Part shown: positions 7,537-15,367 of the stretch, in pieces | How positions within the stretch are numbered: the stretch's first letter is position 1 | Layout: every line of letters starts with the position of its first letter | Assembly (NCBI RefSeq): GCF_000013865.1 | Contig: NC_007948.1 | Coordinates: forward strand, 2,604,001 to 2,668,000 | Length of the DNA stretch: 64,000 nucleotides | From: Polaromonas sp. JS666 | GTDB taxonomy: Bacteria; Pseudomonadota; Gammaproteobacteria; Burkholderiales; Burkholderiaceae_C | Reading direction: 5' to 3' | Position numbers and translations under genes: made by a program | The notes under the pieces: generated by a model | The model's input: only the letters and a program-made list of their open reading frames with translations | Databases searched by the model: none | Told to the model about the DNA's origin: nothing

Positions 7537-8658
7537 ATGACCGATTTCTCGACCCTGATCCAGCAAGGAAGTGCCAGCGCCTGGCTGTTCATCCCCAGCG
7601 CCATCCTGCTAGGAGCCCTGCACGGGCTGGAGCCCGGCCACTCCAAGACCATGATGGCGGCCTTTATCGTAGCCATCCGCGGCACGGTCGGCCAGGCCGT
7701 CCTGCTGGGCCTGTCGGCCACGATTTCGCACACGGCGGTCGTCTGGGTGGTGGCCATGCTGGGCCTGTACTTTGGCCAGAAGTGGAGCGCCGAGGCCACC
7801 GAGCCTTATTTGCAGCTGGCGTCGGCCGTGCTGATCATCGGCGTGGCCCTCTGGATGATGGGGCGCACGTGGCGGGAAGAACGCCAGCGCCGCCAGGAGC
7901 ATCAGCACCCCCATGGCCACCATGACGAAGTCCGGCACATCGACACCGGCCACGGCGTCGTCCGGCTGGAGATTTTTGAAGAAGGCGTTCCGCCGCGGTT
8001 CCGGCTTCGTGCCGGCGCCGCAGGCAGCCACCGCTGGGCGGCATCGCAGGTCAAGGTGCAGACCAAACGTCAGGACGGCAAGGTGCAGGTTTTCAGCTTC
8101 ACCGACAAAGTTGGCTTCCTGGAGTCACGGCAGGAGATACCAGAGCCACACGAGTTTGCTGCCCAGCTTCAGCTGGGCCACGGCGATCACACGCACAACT
8201 ATGACGTCCAGTACACGGAAGCGGACCACGGCCACAAGCACGAAGGCGTTGGCCTGGACGTCGCCTCCCCGGGCTTTCAGGACGCCCACGAGCGCGCCCA
8301 TGCAGACCAGATCAGGAGCCGCTTCGCCAGCCAGCAGGTCACAACCGGGCAGATCATCGTGTTCGGGCTGACCGGAGGCCTGATTCCGTGCCCGGCGGCA
8401 ATTACCGTGCTGTTGTTGTGCCTGCAGCTCAAGGAGGTCACCCTGGGTGCAGCCCTGGTTCTGTGCTTCAGCATCGGCCTGGCCCTGACGCTGGTGCTTT
8501 CCGGCGCGGTTGCAGCCATCGGCGCGCGGCATGCCGCGAAGAAATGGAGCGGTTTTGGCGAGATCGCGCGCCGCGCGCCCTATGTTTCCGGCGGGCTCAT
8601 CCTGCTGGTCGGCCTGTATGTCGGATACCACGGCTACATCGGCCTGGCCGGAGGCTAA
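7537..8658 (+). CDS. NicO-family nickel/cobalt efflux protein with large His-rich insert
   Basis: A 373-residue inner-membrane transporter. The N-terminal half has the NicO signature HGLEPGHSK (residues 29-37) and three membrane helices. The C-terminal half has the second signature GLTGGLIPCPAAI and three more. Between them, about residues 115-265 form a soluble region with many histidines (HQHPHGHHDE, HGDHTHN, ADHGHKHEG) and a predicted beta-rich core. E. coli RcnA is only about 274 residues, so this insert is unusually long. The preceding operator-like palindrome and the ZIP gene 3 bp downstream indicate a metal-induced operon. Confidence 0.88.
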   Translation: MTDFSTLIQQGSASAWLFIPSAILLGALHGLEPGHSKTMMAAFIVAIRGTVGQAVLLGLSATISHTAVVWVVAMLGLYFGQKWSAEATEPYLQLASAVLIIGVALWMMGRTWREERQRRQEHQHPHGHHDEVRHIDTGHGVVRLEIFEEGVPPRFRLRAGAAGSHRWAASQVKVQTKRQDGKVQVFSFTDKVGFLESRQEIPEPHEFAAQLQLGHGDHTHNYDVQYTEADHGHKHEGVGLDVASPGFQDAHERAHADQIRSRFASQQVTTGQIIVFGLTGGLIPCPAAITVLLLCLQLKEVTLGAALVLCFSIGLALTLVLSGAVAAIGARHAAKKWSGFGEIARRAPYVSGGLILLVGLYVGYHGYIGLAGG

Positions 8659-8661
8659 GCC

Positions 8662-9453
8662 ATGCTGCTCGCTTCCATCGTAATGGCCTGCTTGCTGGGC
8701 GGCGTCCTGAGTGTGGTCGTTGCAGGTTTCCTGCTGAAGGGTTTGCCGCAGCACTGGCTGCCGCGCATGGTCGGCTTCTCGGCGGGCTTGCTGCTGGGCG
8801 CCGCAATGCTCTCGGTCCTGCCCGAGGCCTTTGAATCGGGGGCCGATGCCCATACGCTGTTTGTCGTGCTGCTGGCAGGGTTCGTCGGCTTTTATGCGCT
8901 GCAGCGCACGGCGCTCTGGCGCCATAGCCACAGCACGCCGGATGAGGCCGGCCAATCGACCCAGACGCACACCCATCACACGCACGCCCACGCCCCTGGC
9001 CTGGGGCGGGAAACCGTGCTGACCGTGTTGATCGGCGACGGTTTTCATAATTTTGTCGACGGCGTCCTGATTGCGGCCGCTTTTCTGACGGACCCTGCGC
9101 TCGGCTGGGCGACCGCGATCGCCGTCATCGCCCATGAGATCCCGCAGGAGGCCGGGGATTTTGTGCTGCTGCTGGCCTCTGGCTTGGGCTTTCGCCGGGC
9201 GCTGGCGCTCAATGCGCTGTCCGGACTGGCGTCGGTGCTGGGTGGCCTGGTCGGGTATTGGGGCCTTTCGCATGCGCAGGCTTTTTTGCCTTATGCGCTG
9301 GTGTTGGCGGCCGCCAGCTTTATCTACATCGCCATTGCGGATTTGCTGCCGTACCTGCGCCGCGAGCCTGCTGGCGCGCAGATCGCCTGGCAGACCGTGG
9401 CGCTGACGGCCGGTCTGGTGGCTGCTGCGTGGCTATCTGCGTCTCACGGATGA
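8662..9453 (+). CDS. ZIP-family metal transporter
   Basis: A 263-residue polytopic protein with the two ZIP metal-site helices: GDGFHNFVDG (H129, N130, D133) and HEIPQEAGDF (H158, E159, E163). A cytoplasmic His-rich loop (THTHHTHAHA) precedes them at about residues 102-111. ZIP proteins usually bring divalent metals into the cytoplasm, though some bacterial members work in both directions. It starts 3 bp after the NicO stop, so the two are cotranscribed. Pairing an importer family with an exporter suggests balancing essential zinc or iron under nickel stress, or export by this member. Confidence 0.88.
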   Translation: MLLASIVMACLLGGVLSVVVAGFLLKGLPQHWLPRMVGFSAGLLLGAAMLSVLPEAFESGADAHTLFVVLLAGFVGFYALQRTALWRHSHSTPDEAGQSTQTHTHHTHAHAPGLGRETVLTVLIGDGFHNFVDGVLIAAAFLTDPALGWATAIAVIAHEIPQEAGDFVLLLASGLGFRRALALNALSGLASVLGGLVGYWGLSHAQAFLPYALVLAAASFIYIAIADLLPYLRREPAGAQIAWQTVALTAGLVAAAWLSASHG

Positions 9454-9513
9454 CTCGCACAGGCTGAACCGCGCAGGCTCCATGGGCTACCATCTCCCAA
9501 AAAGGAGACAAGG

Positions 9514-10029
9514 ATGAACATTCAACCAGCGCGGACCACTTGCATGCAAATGACCGTGTTCCTGTTGGCGCTGGCGACATCGCAGGCATTCGCCCAGCAA
9601 GCCATCTACCCATCCCCGTCACTGACACCGGACGCCGCCCTGAAGGCAGCGCGGGCAGCACTGGAGGCCTGCCGCAAGAATGGCCACCAGGCGGCCGTCT
9701 CAGTCAATGACCGCGCCGGCAACGCCCTGGTGATGCTGCGCGACCGGTTTGCCGGCCCACACACCGTCGACACGGCCATCAACAAGGCCTATACCGCCGT
9801 CACCTTCAAGCTCGACACCACGAGCTTTGCGCGTTCGACCCAGGCCGGCGAAGCGGCGTCGGGCGTGCGACACCTTCCCCGCATCGTGGCCATAGGGGGC
9901 GGCATCCCCATCGAATCGGCCGGTTCCATCGTGGGCGCTATCGGGGTTTCGGGCGCGCCAGGCGGCGATGCCGACGAGGTCTGCGCCAAAGCCGGTGTTG
10001 CCGCAATCCGAGACGAACTCGACTTCTGA
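9514..10029 (+). CDS. Secreted GlcG/HbpS-family protein
   Basis: A 171-residue protein with a cleavable signal peptide (hydrophobic stretch ending SQAFAQQ) followed by a GlcG/HbpS fold. This is shown by the block HQAAVSVNDRAGNALVMLRD and the glycine-rich GGGIPIESAGSIVGAIGVSG. Family members bind haem, cobalamin or small organic ligands. A strong AAGGAG precedes the ATG, so it is well translated even if separate from the ZIP gene. Export to the periplasm and location in a metal island suggest metal or haem scavenging, but the ligand is unknown. Confidence 0.82.
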   Translation: MNIQPARTTCMQMTVFLLALATSQAFAQQAIYPSPSLTPDAALKAARAALEACRKNGHQAAVSVNDRAGNALVMLRDRFAGPHTVDTAINKAYTAVTFKLDTTSFARSTQAGEAASGVRHLPRIVAIGGGIPIESAGSIVGAIGVSGAPGGDADEVCAKAGVAAIRDELDF

Positions 10030-10058
10030 CTAGGTCGCCAAGCAGCGTTGTCGCAAAT

Positions 10059-10406
10059 TCATCGCGCGAACATCGCGATCAGCGCGTCAATATCGTCCGC
10101 TGCGGCGGCACGTGACCGGCTCTCAATGGAACGGTAACGTTTGATGATTTCCTGTCCTACCGGCGTCAAGGCTGCGCCGCCGCCGCGCGCCCCGCCCGCC
10201 GTCGTGTTGACCGCAGGCAAGCTGAGCGCCCGATTCACCTCATCGATCAGCAACCAGGCGCGGCGGTAGGACATGCCGAGTTGCCTGGCCGCCGCGGAAA
10301 TCGAGCCGGCCTCGGCAACGGCTTCAAGCAGCGCGACCTTGCCCGGGCCGATGGCGATGCTGTCGTCCCGGTAGATGCGCAGGCGGAACTGCACGCTGTA
10401 TTTCAT
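10059..10406 (-). CDS. Short ModE-like molybdate-responsive regulator (DNA-binding domain only)
   Basis: A 115-residue protein matching the winged-helix N-terminus of ModE: SISAAARQLGMSYRRAWLLI is the helix-turn-helix and RGGGAALTPVGQEII the wing. The C-terminal molybdate-binding Mop domains of full ModE (about 260 residues) are absent, so ligand sensing may need a partner or be lost. It is divergent from the ABC transporter genes, and a ModE-like palindrome lies in the shared gap at 10484-10507. Confidence 0.85.
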   Translation of the reverse strand: MKYSVQFRLRIYRDDSIAIGPGKVALLEAVAEAGSISAAARQLGMSYRRAWLLIDEVNRALSLPAVNTTAGGARGGGAALTPVGQEIIKRYRSIESRSRAAAADDIDALIAMFAR

Positions 10407-10483
10407 TCCCTGATTGTTGCAGGGTTGGCCATGGATTTAATTGGGAACTGCAGACACCTCTCGCCGCGTCTCTCTTATACTTT

Positions 10484-10507
10484 CGCTATATTCCATTAAA
10501 TATAGCG
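10484..10507. promoter_or_regulatory. ModE-like box CGCTATATT-6-AATATAGCG
   Basis: Perfect 9-bp arms with a 6-bp spacer lie between the ModE-like gene and the binding-protein gene, ending 22 bp before the latter's start. This closely resembles the known ModE consensus (CGNTATATA, 6-7 bp, TATATNNCG), so repression of the transporter when molybdate is plentiful is likely. Confidence 0.8.
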
Positions 10508-10529
10508 AACCTGTGAAGGCTGTTGTCCC

Positions 10530-11474
10530 ATGAACAACTCATCTTGCTGCCTTGCGCGCATTACAAAAGGGGTCGGCGTGATGCTGATCGGTGCCGCTGC
10601 TGTTGCGGCGCCGGCGGCACACGCTGCCGATGTCCTGCGTGTCGCCTATGCGGGTTCCATGGGGGTGGTGATGGACCGGTTTATCGGCCCGGCATTCGCC
10701 AAAGCCAATGGCGTGGAGTACCAAGGGGTCGGCCAAGGTTCTTTGGGCTTGGCCCGGCAGCTGGAGGGCCGGCTGATACAGGCGGATGTGTTCCTGCCCA
10801 TCACACCGGGACCCATCGACATTCTGAAGAAGGCCGGCATGATAGGCCCGGCTGTCCCGGTGGCGAGTACTCAGATGGTGATTGCTTACAGCCCGAAGAG
10901 CAAGTTTGCCCCCGACTTTGAAGCGGCGGCCCAAGGCAAAAAAACCTGGTACGAAGTCATGAAGATGCCCGGCCTGCGCTTTGGGCGGACCGATCCCGCC
11001 ACCGATCCACAGGGCCAGAACATCATTTTTACGATGCTGCTGGCGCAGAACTTTTACAAGCAACCCGGCCTGGCCGAGCGGATCCTGGGCGGCTACCAGA
11101 ACCCGCAACAGATTTTCACGGAAACCTCCATGCTGTCGCGCCTGGAAGGCGGACAGATCGACGCGTCTTCAGGCTATCTGAGTGCGGTGAGCTCGCACCA
11201 CCTGCCATTCGTCTACCTGCCGGACGAAATCAATCTGAGCAACCCCAATATGGATGCCAAGTGGTACAAAACCGTGCAATTCAGCATCACGCTGACCAGC
11301 GGCAAGGAAGCCACGCTGAACACCCAGCCGCTGGTGTTCTACGCCGCAGTGCTCAAAGACAGCAAACAGCCGGCGCTGGCTGAAAAGTTTGTGCAATTCC
11401 TGCAAAGCGCCGAAGGCCAGAAGTTATTCAAAGACAACGGCTACAGCCCACCCAAGGGCGGCCCGATTCAATAG
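10530..11474 (+). CDS. Molybdate/tungstate-type ABC transporter, periplasmic binding protein
   Basis: A 314-residue protein with a signal peptide ending AAHAADV. The mature part starts with LRVAYAGSMGVVMDRFIGPA and continues with GQGSLGLARQLEGRLIQADV, the pattern of ModA/WtpA oxyanion-binding proteins. It would capture molybdate or tungstate in the periplasm for the permease encoded next. The ModE-like box directly upstream supports Mo/W over sulphate. An alternative start at residue 18 (MLIGAA) would also leave a working leader. Confidence 0.85.
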   Translation: MNNSSCCLARITKGVGVMLIGAAAVAAPAAHAADVLRVAYAGSMGVVMDRFIGPAFAKANGVEYQGVGQGSLGLARQLEGRLIQADVFLPITPGPIDILKKAGMIGPAVPVASTQMVIAYSPKSKFAPDFEAAAQGKKTWYEVMKMPGLRFGRTDPATDPQGQNIIFTMLLAQNFYKQPGLAERILGGYQNPQQIFTETSMLSRLEGGQIDASSGYLSAVSSHHLPFVYLPDEINLSNPNMDAKWYKTVQFSITLTSGKEATLNTQPLVFYAAVLKDSKQPALAEKFVQFLQSAEGQKLFKDNGYSPPKGGPIQ

Positions 11475-11536
11475 CCAGCTGAACGCCGTGAACTCTCTAT
11501 TCGACGCTGTGGGCCCAACCTCGACATCGCATAAGC

Positions 11537-12328
11537 ATGCCGGGTGACATCTACGCGGCTGACGGCTTGCGGCACTCGCGCACACCGGCGCTGATAGGTG
11601 CGCTGACCTTAGCGCTTATCGCCGGGCCGTTCATCGGTTTGGCATTTGCCACGCAGTGGGGAAAATTTCACTTCGCGCCGGGCGACATGGGATCTATTGG
11701 GGTATCGCTGGGTTACAGCCTGATCGCGCTGGTCCTGATCATTGCCCTCGGTACGCCGCTGGCATGGTGGCTGGCGCGGCAATCGTTCCGCGGCAAGTGG
11801 GTGCTGGAGGCCATCATTCTGCTGGCCTTGCTCACCCCGCCGCTGGCAATGGGCATTTTGCTCACCACGCTGTTCGGTCCTTATGGTCCGATAGGCAATC
11901 TGGCTGCCCGCGCGGGCGTGGAGTTCACCAACTCGGCCCTGGCCTTTGTGCTCGCGCAGTTCTACGGGGCCTTGCCTTACTACGTGCTGGCGGCCCGTGC
12001 CGCGTTTGAAGGTGTGCCGCGCGAGCTGGAACACATCGCGCTGACCCTGGGCAAATCGCCGTGGCAGACATTCCTGCAGGTCAGCATGCCGCTGGCGCGA
12101 CTGGGTTTGGCGGCCGGCATTGCTTTGGCCTGGGTGCGGGCGCTGGGCGAGTTCGGCATCGTGCTGATCCTGGCTTATTACCCGCAGGGCATACCGGTCA
12201 AGCTCTGGGTCAATCTGCAGGATATCGGGCTGTCTTCCGTGTACCCGCTGCTGTGGGCATTTTTTCTGGTGGCGATGCCTTTGCCCTTGATCCTTGGCTT
12301 GCTTTCGCGCCGCCAAGGCCTGTTCTGA
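11537..12328 (+). CDS. Molybdate/tungstate-type ABC transporter permease
   Basis: A 263-residue inner-membrane protein with about six helices and the cytoplasmic EAA-type loop (EHIALTLGKSPWQTFLQVSM) that docks the ATPase. It follows the binding-protein gene by 62 bp and precedes the ATPase gene by 4 bp. The region ALGEFGIVLIL is typical of ModB/CysT/WtpB-type permeases. Substrate assignment rests on the operon and the ModE-like box. Confidence 0.87.
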   Translation: MPGDIYAADGLRHSRTPALIGALTLALIAGPFIGLAFATQWGKFHFAPGDMGSIGVSLGYSLIALVLIIALGTPLAWWLARQSFRGKWVLEAIILLALLTPPLAMGILLTTLFGPYGPIGNLAARAGVEFTNSALAFVLAQFYGALPYYVLAARAAFEGVPRELEHIALTLGKSPWQTFLQVSMPLARLGLAAGIALAWVRALGEFGIVLILAYYPQGIPVKLWVNLQDIGLSSVYPLLWAFFLVAMPLPLILGLLSRRQGLF

Positions 12329-12332
12329 GTTC

Positions 12333-13367
12333 ATGCGCATCGACTATCAGATCGATCATCCGATACGGCTGCAGGCCAGCCTGGAGGTCGAGGGCTTTAC
12401 CGTCCTGCTCGGGCAAAGCGGCGAAGGCAAGACCACGCTGCTGCGCGCCATCGCCGGCCTGCTGCCGGCCCAGGGCCAGCCTTTTGGTGGTTTACCACCG
12501 CAGCATCGGGCCGTCGGCTATTTGCCGCAAGGCTATGCGCTTTTCCCCCATCTGCGCGCCTGGGAAAACGTCGCGTTCGCGCTGCCACGCGGCCCGCAAC
12601 GACGCGCGCAGGCGCAGGAACTCCTGGAGCGTGTGCGGCTGCTGGAGGTGGCCGACCATTACCCATCAGCGCTGTCGGGGGGACAGCAACAGCGGGTCGC
12701 GTTGGCACGGGCACTGGCGCGCAAGCCGCAGCTGTTGCTGCTGGATGAACCGACCTCGGCGCTCGACGCCGCCACACGCGACGAGGTCATGGCCGAGCTG
12801 ATTTCCGAGGTGCATGAATTCGGGTTGCCCGCCCTTGCGGTCAGCCACGATCCGCATCTCGCGGCATTGGCTGACAGCGTGGCGATCATGAGCGGGCGGC
12901 GCATCGTGCAGCAGGGCGATCCTTCGGGGGTGCTGTCGCGGCCCGCCAGCATGGAAGTGGCGCGGCTGCTGGGGCATCGCAATCTGTTCAGCGCCCGTGT
13001 CGCCGGGCATGAATCCGGCGGCACCACGCTGCTGCACTGGGAGGCCGCCGGTGGCATCGTTTTGCGCCTTAAAAATCAGCCCGAACTGGCGGTGGGCCGG
13101 CGGGTGCAATGGATGATCACCCCGACGGAAGTGCGACTGCCGCCGCTCAAGCCCGAACTGCACCGCAGCGATAACCCTGTGACCGGCCGGGTGGAAAAGC
13201 GGCTTAATCTGGGCGCCTACTGCCAGGTCGCCTTGCGCTGCGGTACTGAGCGGCTGTGGCTGGCCGCGCAGCACAATCTGGTGCAGCACCACGGGCTGGA
13301 ACCCGGGCGCGAAATCACTGTCAATTTGCGCAGCAGCGGCTTGCAATGCTGGACGCACCCTGACTGA
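12333..13367 (+). CDS. Molybdate/tungstate-type ABC transporter ATPase
   Basis: A 344-residue ABC ATPase. Walker A is GQSGEGKTT, the signature is LSGGQQQRVALARALA, Walker B is LLLLDEPTSALD and the switch histidine is in AVSHDPH. After about residue 230 there is a TOBE/Mop-like C-terminal region, as in ModC. I chose the ATG at 12333; an in-frame upstream start at 12294 would overlap the permease by 35 bp. Energises uptake through the permease encoded just upstream. Confidence 0.9.
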   Translation: MRIDYQIDHPIRLQASLEVEGFTVLLGQSGEGKTTLLRAIAGLLPAQGQPFGGLPPQHRAVGYLPQGYALFPHLRAWENVAFALPRGPQRRAQAQELLERVRLLEVADHYPSALSGGQQQRVALARALARKPQLLLLDEPTSALDAATRDEVMAELISEVHEFGLPALAVSHDPHLAALADSVAIMSGRRIVQQGDPSGVLSRPASMEVARLLGHRNLFSARVAGHESGGTTLLHWEAAGGIVLRLKNQPELAVGRRVQWMITPTEVRLPPLKPELHRSDNPVTGRVEKRLNLGAYCQVALRCGTERLWLAAQHNLVQHHGLEPGREITVNLRSSGLQCWTHPD

Positions 13368-13410
13368 GCTCCATGCCCGTTTTCAGTTCCAGTCACCTAC
13401 GCAGCCGCCA

Positions 13411-13821
13411 TTATTGACGCCATTCCTTGACCACCACGTCCTGAAAGTCATTTCCGTTGATCTGAAAAACCAGAGCCTGGCCTTCACGCACCACGCCCCA
13501 GCAATGATCCGAGCCGGCCCCGGCCGTGATGTTGATACACAGTTCATTGCCACGGATAACCCAACGGCCCTTGCGTGAACGCCCCATCTCCGTAGCTTCG
13601 ATCGAGCCATCAGGTTTGAGGTAGTAACTCCAGTGGTAGCCGTCCGTGACCACCTTGCCCGCAAAGGTCTGCTGAATCTCGGCGGCCGTGAGCGTTTTGC
13701 GGGCCGGCGCCGCGGATGCGGCGCCCGGCAGCCACAGCAAGAACAGCCACGGCAACGCAAAGGCCACCATGCAGTGACGGCGCCGGCGAGCGGCGACGTC
13801 GTGTCTCTTTCGCATGCCCAT
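13411..13821 (-). CDS. Small secreted protein of unknown function
   Basis: A 136-residue protein with an Arg-rich N-terminus, a hydrophobic segment (FALPWLFLLWLPGAA) and an Ala-X-Ala cleavage site before APARKT. The mature part has KPDGSIEATEMGR then GRWVIRGNELCI and SDHCWGV, a pattern like small beta-barrel periplasmic proteins of the DUF995 type. Two cysteines could form a disulphide. It lies 9 bp downstream of the DUF1080-like gene on the same strand, so it is the last gene of a chr-linked operon. No function assigned. Confidence 0.75.
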   Translation of the reverse strand: MGMRKRHDVAARRRRHCMVAFALPWLFLLWLPGAASAAPARKTLTAAEIQQTFAGKVVTDGYHWSYYLKPDGSIEATEMGRSRKGRWVIRGNELCINITAGAGSDHCWGVVREGQALVFQINGNDFQDVVVKEWRQ

Positions 13822-13830
13822 CCTTTGCGC

Positions 13831-14445
13831 CTACGGGGTGCTTTTGGCCGCACCCGACTGGAAGGCGTCAAAAACCGTCACGCTGTCGGCCTTGGTCCAC
13901 ACGCCAACTTTACCGGCGGCCGCGATATGACCGTCGTCGGCCTCGATATAGCGCTTGCCGTCCAGAAACACCTTGATATGGGTGCCCTTGAACTCGGCCC
14001 GCAGCAGGTGCCAGGTGTTGGTCGCCACCGGTGCATCCACGTATTGAATGGTGGTGCGCCGGCCGCCGGTCGTGTAGTAAAGGGACACGTTGTTTTCGAG
14101 CGCGTTGGCCCGTGCGACATAGTAGTTGTCCCCATCCTGCCAACGCCAAACCACGCCGCCGGCCTGGTCCGCCTTGCCCGCCAGGGGTTTGAACCGGACC
14201 TCCACAAATCCATCGGCGATTTGTGTCTCCGGCTTCACGCACCAGGGGAAAGGAGCGCGGCCGGACTGCTTTAACACCGGCCGGCCGGACGGATCTGGCT
14301 CCAAAGTCCACTGGGGCGCACCGCCACCAGTGGAGCCACAATGCCAGCCGGCGGGAGAAGATGTCAGATTCTGTGCATTCATTTCGTCACTCCAGGTCAT
14401 GCCAATCACAGTTGCCGTCAATACTGCGGCAATGGTGCAATTCAT
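13831..14445 (-). CDS. Secreted DUF1080/LamG-like beta-sandwich protein
   Basis: A 204-residue protein with an N-terminal hydrophobic leader (IAAVLTATVIG). A beta-sandwich typical of DUF1080/concanavalin-like domains follows: AGGVVWRWQDGDNYYVARAN, then TNTWHLLRAEFKGTHIKVFL, then GKVGVWTKADSVTVFDAF. Such domains bind or hydrolyse carbohydrate; no catalytic residues can be assigned here. Its ATG overlaps the stop of the superoxide dismutase-rhodanese gene, which ties it to the chromate genes. A periplasmic role in oxyanion stress is possible. Confidence 0.8.
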   Translation of the reverse strand: MNCTIAAVLTATVIGMTWSDEMNAQNLTSSPAGWHCGSTGGGAPQWTLEPDPSGRPVLKQSGRAPFPWCVKPETQIADGFVEVRFKPLAGKADQAGGVVWRWQDGDNYYVARANALENNVSLYYTTGGRRTTIQYVDAPVATNTWHLLRAEFKGTHIKVFLDGKRYIEADDGHIAAAGKVGVWTKADSVTVFDAFQSGAAKSTP

Positions 14446-15359
14446 GCCGCAGCCTTTGGAACCAATGGCAGTTGTACGGCCCGCCAGGCTTCAATGCCGC
14501 CTTCCATAAACTGCGCGCTCACACCGCGCGCCCTGAGTGACAGGGCAGTGGACCGGCCAATGTCCAGGCCATGCAGGCAATACACGACAACCGGGCGCTC
14601 AGGGTCCAGCGTGCCAACCCAACCCGATACGTCCGCTGGATCTGCATAGCGTGCGCCCGTGATCATGTCGTTGGCGTCCGCGAAGGTCTCGGCGCGCCGC
14701 ACATCAATCAACTGCGCGGTCGCCTGATTGACGGCTGAAGGCTCAACGCCGAAGCTCAAGGCGCTGGCCTTGACCGCAGCGCCATAGCGCGGATAAACGG
14801 TGTTCCAGTTGATGTTGCGCATGAACGCATCGACATAGGCGGCCGCTTTGGCGCCGAAGTCCAGGTGGTAGGCGTGCTCATACATGTCGAGTGCCAGGAT
14901 TGGCGTGGCGCCGGCCAGCAGGTGCGTGTGGTCCGCCGCCCACTGGTTCACGAGCCGGCCTTCACGCGGCGACCAGTTGAGGATGGCCCAACCCGAGCCA
15001 CCGCCCATGGCCTTGGCCAGCGCGGTGAATTCGCTGCGCCAGCGCTCGACCGAGCCGAAATCGCGGGTGAGCGCAATCGACAGCCCGTTCGACGGAAGAA
15101 CACCGTCACCGCCCAGGTTCTCGAAATACAGCTCATGCAGGTAAACCGAATTGGCGGCGATCAACTCCTCGCGCTTGAGACCGTTGATGGTGAAAACCGG
15201 CGTTGTATCCCAAGCCAGTTGCGACAGTTGGCCGCGGATCGCATTCAGGCGCTTGGCTGCGCCGGTGTAGTTGTTGTCATAGTGGCTGCGCAGCAGCTGT
15301 TCAGACAGGCCATCGAGTTTTGCGGGGTCGAGAGAAAGGGGTTTGAGTTGAATGTCCAT
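14442..15359 (-). CDS. Fe/Mn superoxide dismutase-rhodanese fusion (ChrC-ChrE-like)
   Basis: A 305-residue two-domain protein without a signal peptide. Residues 1-205 form an iron/manganese superoxide dismutase with all four metal ligands in place (H26, H75, D158, H162). Residues 212-300 form a rhodanese domain with catalytic Cys261 in VVVYCLHGLDIGRS. In chromate operons ChrC (dismutase) and ChrE (rhodanese) are usually separate genes; here they are joined. The start is 8 bp downstream of the chrA stop on the same strand, so chrA and this gene form an operon. Likely role: detoxify superoxide and repair thiols during chromate reduction. Confidence 0.88.
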   Translation of the reverse strand: MDIQLKPLSLDPAKLDGLSEQLLRSHYDNNYTGAAKRLNAIRGQLSQLAWDTTPVFTINGLKREELIAANSVYLHELYFENLGGDGVLPSNGLSIALTRDFGSVERWRSEFTALAKAMGGGSGWAILNWSPREGRLVNQWAADHTHLLAGATPILALDMYEHAYHLDFGAKAAAYVDAFMRNINWNTVYPRYGAAVKASALSFGVEPSAVNQATAQLIDVRRAETFADANDMITGARYADPADVSGWVGTLDPERPVVVYCLHGLDIGRSTALSLRARGVSAQFMEGGIEAWRAVQLPLVPKAAA

Positions 15360-15367
15360 GGTATTTC

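Noticed and set aside
8125..9273. 382-codon minus-strand frame
   Set aside because: Shadow over NicO and ZIP, which carry family motifs on the plus strand.
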